DNA of 19,454 bases from an uncultured Jannaschia sp. (GTDB lineage: Bacteria; Pseudomonadota; Alphaproteobacteria; Rhodobacterales; Rhodobacteraceae): positions 1-19,454 of the forward strand of contig CALFSY010000045.1 of the NCBI GenBank assembly GCA_937916365.1. Direction: 5' to 3'. The notes beneath the pieces were generated by a model. It did no database searches. It was given only the letters and a program-made list of their open reading frames with translations, and was not told where the DNA came from. Positions 15,771 to 19,454 of the stretch are shown here, one piece after another. The position numbers were made by a program, and so were the translations under genes. Position 1 is the stretch's first letter. The number at the start of each line of letters is the position of its first letter.

Positions 15771-16982
15771 ATGCGCATTTTTATTTCTTTTGCGTCCCTT
15801 TTTCTGTCTGTTTTATTGTTGCAGCTTTCCTCGGGCGGTGTTGGCCCGCTTGACGTGTTGTCGGGGGCGGCACTAGGGTTTAGCGGTGCTGAAATCGGTC
15901 TTTTGGGGTCTGCGCATTTTGCGGGATTCTTCATCGGGTGTTGGTGGGCGCCGCGGCTTATGGGATCGGTTGGTCATTCGCGGGCCTTTGCCGCGTTCAC
16001 CGCCGCAGGTGCGATTGGGCTGCTGGCCCATATGTTGGTGATTGATGCCTACGCCTGGGCGGTGATGCGCGTGGCCTCTGGCCTATGCATCGCGGGGTGT
16101 TATACGGTGATCGAAGCCTGGCTCCAGGCCAAGGTTACGAATGCGACCCGTGGGCGGGCGATGGGTATTTACCGAATGGTGGATACCGGTGGATCGTTAA
16201 TTGCGCAGCTTTTGATCGGGTTTTTGGCCCCGGCATCGTATATCTCCTATAACCTGTTGGCCCTTTTGTGTGTTGCAACACTTTTGCCATTGACGCTGAG
16301 CCGATTGAAACAACCCGCAACACCAGAGGCACCGCGCCTAAAACCAGGGCTGGCGTGGCGGTTATCCCCCCTTGCGGTCAGCGGTGTGATCGTTGCAGGG
16401 GTATCAAGTGCGGCCTTTCGCATGGTTGGCCCGCTTTATGGCACGGCGGTGGGGTTGCGCCCCGATCAAATTGGATTTTTCCTTGCAGCATTTGTTTTGG
16501 GCGGCGCACTTGCCCAATGGCCTGCAGGCTGGTTGGCCGACCGGTATGATCGCCGGTGGTGTCTGATTTGGTTTTCTGTGGCCTCAATTTTGGCCTGTGC
16601 CGTGGCCATGGGGGCCGCAGGTTTGAACATCACTGTGACTTTTGCGGTGGCCTTTATTTTTGGTGCCACCAGTTTTCCGATTTATTCGATTTCGGTGGCC
16701 CACGCACACGATTGGGCCCACGATGACATGCGCGTGGAATTATCGGCGGCGTTGATGTTTTTTTTCGCCCTGGGGGCAATGACGGCGCCGTTGACCACAT
16801 CGACCCTTATTTTTGTGTTCGGTCCATCGTCTTTGTTCGCGTTTATCGCGGTGGCCCATGTGGGTCTGGTGTTATTTGGTCTATGGCGTATGCGCCGCCG
16901 CGCCCCTGCCGAACAACGGCGGCCTTACGTGTGGCTCCCGCGTACGACATTTTGGGTGGGGCGGTTGTTTCGCCGGTCTTAG
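15771..16982 (+). CDS. MFS transporter, YcaD-like
   Basis: Secondary transporter of the major facilitator superfamily, 403 residues, about 12 transmembrane helices in two halves separated by a polar loop near 176-198 (LSRLKQPATPEAPRLKPG). IEAWLQAKVTNATRGRAMG (114-132) matches the helix 4-5 region of the YcaD group (IESWL..RG). The motif-A-like loop GWLADRYDRR (253-262) marks the second half. The C-terminus is basic and cytoplasmic. The substrate cannot be read from sequence. The start is ATG 15771, with AAAAAGG 8 bases upstream; the frame is open to a TTG at 15750 but that would include the ribosome site. It ends 9 bases from the convergent DUF1638 gene. Confidence 0.88.
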   Translation: MRIFISFASLFLSVLLLQLSSGGVGPLDVLSGAALGFSGAEIGLLGSAHFAGFFIGCWWAPRLMGSVGHSRAFAAFTAAGAIGLLAHMLVIDAYAWAVMRVASGLCIAGCYTVIEAWLQAKVTNATRGRAMGIYRMVDTGGSLIAQLLIGFLAPASYISYNLLALLCVATLLPLTLSRLKQPATPEAPRLKPGLAWRLSPLAVSGVIVAGVSSAAFRMVGPLYGTAVGLRPDQIGFFLAAFVLGGALAQWPAGWLADRYDRRWCLIWFSVASILACAVAMGAAGLNITVTFAVAFIFGATSFPIYSISVAHAHDWAHDDMRVELSAALMFFFALGAMTAPLTTSTLIFVFGPSSLFAFIAVAHVGLVLFGLWRMRRRAPAEQRRPYVWLPRTTFWVGRLFRRS

Positions 16983-16991
16983 GTGCGGTAT

Positions 16992-17627
16992 TTACAGCGC
17001 GCGCAGCGCCGTTTCCAAATCGCCATACCCGGTATATCGTCGTTCAAACGCCAATCTCAGGGTCTGGGCATGGGCGCGGGCCTGTGCAGTCAAGGCGGGA
17101 TCATCGGTTTGTGCCTGATACACCAGCGTCGTATACGCTCCGAAATATGTATCGCGCAGGTCAGGATACCGATCAAGCCCCAGGGGCCGCATCACAAACG
17201 CATCAAATTGCCGGACCAAAAAATCGGTTAGATAAAAGGCCGTCATTTCGCCCCGCGCGGCGAACGTGGCATTCCCTTCAAAAAAACTGTAACAATGCGG
17301 CCCCTGCAACATGTCAACGCCCAGGGCCGCACACCGCGCCTGCAACTGCCCGCCGGTGCCGCAATCGGCGTAAAGAACATATATGGCGTCATAATTCGCC
17401 CGATGGCGGCGCACGGCGGCCTCAACCGCGTCTGGAATCCGTTCGGGATGATTGTGCAAAATGGCAGGTAAACACTGTAGATCCAAATGCCCCAAGTTGT
17501 TGATGCGCTTAAGCGCCAAAACTTCATGTGCCAGCGCCCCGCATCCAATCAACAAAACGCGCCCGTTCCCGTTTGCCGAAAGGCCAGTTTCCGTGAGCGC
17601 ATGATCGTTAAGCGGTGTGTCATCCAT
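16992..17627 (-). CDS. DUF1638 domain-containing protein
   Basis: A 211-residue soluble protein that I recognise as DUF1638. Family blocks are GCGALAHEVLAL (28-39), LPAILHNHPERIP (53-65), YVLYADCGTGG (83-93), GPHCYSFFEG (109-118), FYLTDFLVRQFD (131-142) and YTGYGDLETALRAL at the end. The invariant Cys29, Cys89, His111 and Cys112 could bind a metal, which is inference. DUF1638 members in archaea and Rhodobacterales often lie beside corrinoid methyltransferases for methylated amines or betaines; none is visible here, so a link to methyl transfer cannot be claimed. The ATG overlaps the end of a 58-codon membrane-protein gene by 8 bases. The first 22 residues are polar and not part of the domain. 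Confidence 0.88.
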   Translation of the reverse strand: MDDTPLNDHALTETGLSANGNGRVLLIGCGALAHEVLALKRINNLGHLDLQCLPAILHNHPERIPDAVEAAVRRHRANYDAIYVLYADCGTGGQLQARCAALGVDMLQGPHCYSFFEGNATFAARGEMTAFYLTDFLVRQFDAFVMRPLGLDRYPDLRDTYFGAYTTLVYQAQTDDPALTAQARAHAQTLRLAFERRYTGYGDLETALRAL

Positions 17628-17796
17628 GGCGATGCTTTAGAATAAGGTGCAATATGGCGGCCAAAATCAGCGGAACAATGGCCGTTGTTGCCCATGGTAT
17701 ACCCCATTTTGACGTCACGATACCCGCGATGGCCACCGTCGTGGCGGCGGCAAACAAAATTGCGCCGATCATTATGGCAAAGCGGGCAGGGGGCAT
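17620..17796 (-). CDS. 58-residue two-helix membrane protein, unrecognised
   Basis: Read from the minus strand: ATG at 17796-17794, TGA at 17622-17620, 58 residues, beginning MPPARFAIMIGAILFAAATT. Two hydrophobic helices (about 6-26 and 35-54) are joined by SKWGIPW, and the protein ends in the basic tail LKHRHG. It fits between eamA (58 bases upstream) and DUF1638, whose ATG lies inside its last codons (8-base overlap). It is in a different frame from both and fills an otherwise empty 227-base gap. The ribosome site is weak (GAAAGA, about 6 bases upstream); an inner ATG at codon 9 is the alternative start. The function is unknown; it could anchor the DUF1638 protein or assist the exporter. 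Confidence 0.65.
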   Translation of the reverse strand: MPPARFAIMIGAILFAAATTVAIAGIVTSKWGIPWATTAIVPLILAAILHLILKHRHG

Positions 17797-17854
17797 GTGC
17801 GTTCTTTCATCAATGTTGGTGGGAAAATATGTGCCATTCCTTAAATAACAATAT

Positions 17855-18712
17855 CTAAACCCGCCACCACCGTGGCCCCATGACGGCCAACACCAAGCCC
17901 GCCAAGATGATTAAGGTGGCCAGTGCCTCACCCCCCGTGATGGTTTCCCCCAACATCACCGCCGCCACACCAATACCGAAAACCGGAATCAGCAGGGCAA
18001 AGGGTGTAACATCGGCCGCCCGATGCCGGGCCAACAATGCCCCCCACAACGAAAACCCCAGCAACGTGGAAATGCCCGCCACATAAGCCACCGAAAGCCA
18101 CGCCTGAACCCGCATTGCCGCGATGGTGGCAAACGGCGCCGTGCCTTCCCACATAAGCGATAGCGCGAACATCGGGATTGGCGGCACAACCGACGCCCAT
18201 ACGAATAGTGCCGTCATGTTTACCCCCGGTAACCGCCGCAATACCACGTTGCCGCACGCCCATGACACCGCACCGCATAACACCAACACCAAGCCTACCG
18301 GTGTCACGTTACCACCACTGGCCAAACCCAAAATTGCCATTCCAACCATGGCCATGCCGATACCCACGGCCTGAACCCACCCAACCCGTTCGTTAAAGAT
18401 GAGAGCAGCCAATAGAATGGTAATCGGCGCTTGGGATTGGATCAAAAGACTGGCCAAACCGGCGGTCACATCGGCCTGCATCGCGCTGAACAAAAATGCG
18501 AATTGGCCCAGGTTGATGAACCCACCAACCGCCAAAATCGCGCCCCATCCCGCCGGTTTGGGCAGCACCGCGATCAAAGGGATCAACACCGTGAATCGCA
18601 ACGCAACAAATAAAAATGGGGGCAGATCTTCTAACCCCAATTTCATGGCGGTGAAATTTGACCCCCAGGCAATGGCCACGATCACGGCTAATAACATATC
18701 GCGTGGGGGCAC
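17855..18712 (-). CDS. eamA: DMT-superfamily exporter, EamA-like
   Basis: Inner-membrane exporter of 285 residues with about ten transmembrane helices and two EamA repeats (about 8-130 and 140-280). Similarity to E. coli EamA, an O-acetylserine/cysteine exporter, is recognisable in GQFAFLFSAM (69-78), GLASLLIQSQ (85-94), SWACGN (150-155), FVWASVVPPIP (170-180) and LLGFSLWGALLARHRAADVTPFALLIPVFG. The symbol is given on that resemblance; the substrate is not proven. The start is GTG at 18712 because AGGA at 18723-18720 lies 7 bases upstream; an ATG at 18697 has no such site. It is followed on the same strand by the 58-residue protein and DUF1638. A divergent methyltransferase gene starts 255 bases away. 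Confidence 0.85.
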   Translation of the reverse strand: MPPRDMLLAVIVAIAWGSNFTAMKLGLEDLPPFLFVALRFTVLIPLIAVLPKPAGWGAILAVGGFINLGQFAFLFSAMQADVTAGLASLLIQSQAPITILLAALIFNERVGWVQAVGIGMAMVGMAILGLASGGNVTPVGLVLVLCGAVSWACGNVVLRRLPGVNMTALFVWASVVPPIPMFALSLMWEGTAPFATIAAMRVQAWLSVAYVAGISTLLGFSLWGALLARHRAADVTPFALLIPVFGIGVAAVMLGETITGGEALATLIILAGLVLAVMGPRWWRV

Positions 18713-18967
18713 AGGCGCATCCTATATGTATGGCGGGAACAGCAAACGCATAAATGGGGCGCGTAACATCCCGTGGATATATGGTCCAGTATACCTATTG
18801 GCCTACCCTGCCGTGATGCGCAACTGTGGCGCGGTTTATATCGCGGGGGCCACATGTTGTGGGTGTTTAATCCTGCCTATTGAACATATCGGAGGGATTC
18901 CTTTACCTATGGGCAACCACGTCGTTTCATTCATCCGTTACAAATATACGGGGATAAGACCCATACC
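18713..18967. promoter_or_regulatory. divergent intergenic region between eamA and the methyltransferase gene
   Basis: A 255-base gap with no gene. It holds CCACA-TGT-TGTGG, an inverted repeat at 18850-18862, and TTGAAC at 18880-18885 as a possible plus-strand -35 without a clear -10. The methyltransferase ATG has only GGGGA at 18950-18954 upstream (13 bases, distant). No tRNA or terminator was seen. Confidence 0.4.
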
Positions 18968-19454
18968 ATGACCGCGCCTTCCGCCAACTGGATTAACCGC
19001 ACGCTGTGGACAGGCGATAACCTGGATATTCTGCGCGGTATGAACAGCGATACGATCGACCTGATTTATCTGGACCCGCCATTTAATTCCAACCGCAACT
19101 ATGAGGCCCCGATCGGGTCACAAGCCGCCGGTGCGGCATTCAAAGACACCTGGACATTGTCGGACGTTGATTTGGCCTGGCATGGTGAAATCGCCGAACG
19201 TAACCCCGCCCTTTATGCGGTGGTCGAGGCCGCAGGGCAGGCACATGGGCGCGCCATGAAAAGCTATGTTATTATGATGGCCGTGCGGTTGTTAGAGATG
19301 AAGCGCCTGTTGAAAGACACAGGCAGCATTTATATGCACTGTGATCCCACAGCCAGCCATTATTTGAAAATGTTGATGGATGTGGTGTTTGGCGCCGGAA
19401 ATTTCCGCAGCGATATTACATGGCGGCGCACCAATTCAAAGGGATTGGCCACCA
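18968..19454 (+). CDS. site-specific DNA methyltransferase (N4/N6, beta-type), 5' part
   Basis: The frame opens at ATG 18968 and runs off the window after 162 codons. Residues 12-39 (TLWTGDNLDILRG to YLDPPF) hold the catalytic DPPF (36-39, motif IV), followed by NSNRNYEAPIGSQAAG. LLKDTGSIYMHCDPTASHYLKMLMDVVFG (115-142) and the tail ITWRRTNSKG are typical of the N6_N4_Mtase family. Motif IV before the SAM-binding motif indicates the beta class, with motif I expected in the missing part. It would methylate adenine N6 or cytosine N4; target and partner nuclease are not visible, so it may be part of a restriction-modification system, a phage-defence locus or an orphan. Leucines in the first 35 codons are all CTG, unlike the TTG-rich neighbours. 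Confidence 0.9.
   Translation, partial: MTAPSANWINRTLWTGDNLDILRGMNSDTIDLIYLDPPFNSNRNYEAPIGSQAAGAAFKDTWTLSDVDLAWHGEIAERNPALYAVVEAAGQAHGRAMKSYVIMMAVRLLEMKRLLKDTGSIYMHCDPTASHYLKMLMDVVFGAGNFRSDITWRRTNSKGLAT

Noticed and set aside
16980..16995. Bidirectional terminator between the MFS gene and DUF1638
   Set aside because: The 9-base gap shows no stem with T-runs on either strand; only a short GCGC-rich patch lies nearby.
16883..17503. 206-codon plus-strand frame over DUF1638
   Set aside because: It lies antisense to the clear DUF1638 gene, has low-complexity Pro/Arg/Thr-rich content and no recognisable motif; it is a shadow frame.
18399..18971. 190-codon plus-strand frame opposite eamA
   Set aside because: It is antisense to a well-supported transporter, has Asn/Ala/Ile-rich shadow composition and ends inside the methyltransferase start codon.
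1..19454. tRNA, rRNA, CRISPR arrays, insertion sequences, attachment sites, riboswitches
   Set aside because: The gene-free gaps were read on both strands and showed no cloverleaf, regularly spaced repeats, transposase or terminal repeats, or known riboswitch core; this was by eye, so a covariance-model scan would be the decisive test.

Overview
The window looks like a stretch of alphaproteobacterial chromosome of moderate GC content. NuoL, NuoI, Mce-DUF1467 and RNase J resemble Rhodobacterales proteins most closely, judged from memory of those families, so the order is an inference and the class is firmer. No plasmid, prophage, insertion sequence, CRISPR or rRNA/tRNA signature was seen. No gene-free stretch exceeds 300 bases.

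Layout: 1-7124 (+) is the distal part of a complex I operon: nuoH (C-terminal part), nuoI, nuoJ, nuoK, nuoL, nuoM, nuoN. All are intact apart from the cut nuoH, and the key charged residues of the three antiporter-like subunits are in place. It runs on without a break into birA, coaX and rnj (7121-10351, +), each overlapping its predecessor: biotin attachment, the first step of CoA synthesis and RNA turnover. A DEAD-box helicase (rhlE) faces rnj tail to tail at 10348-11820 (-), sharing the TTAA that holds both stop codons. After a 258-base divergent gap come mce and a DUF1467 membrane protein (12079-12764, +). In relatives, as I recall, these two follow rnj directly, so rhlE looks inserted into a conserved block. 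topA follows at 12838-15510 (-).

The right-hand 4 kb is more accessory: a YcaD-like MFS transporter (15771-16982, +); a convergent minus-strand run of eamA (DMT exporter), an unlisted 58-residue two-helix membrane protein, and a DUF1638 protein, the last two overlapping by 8 bases; then, divergently, the first 162 codons of a beta-type DNA methyltransferase cut by the window end.

How the genes fit together: the left 10 kb is housekeeping (respiration, cofactor use, RNA decay). mce serves propionyl-CoA catabolism and topA controls supercoiling. The least understood parts are the eamA / 58-residue protein / DUF1638 run and the methyltransferase, which could be the edge of a restriction or phage-defence locus.
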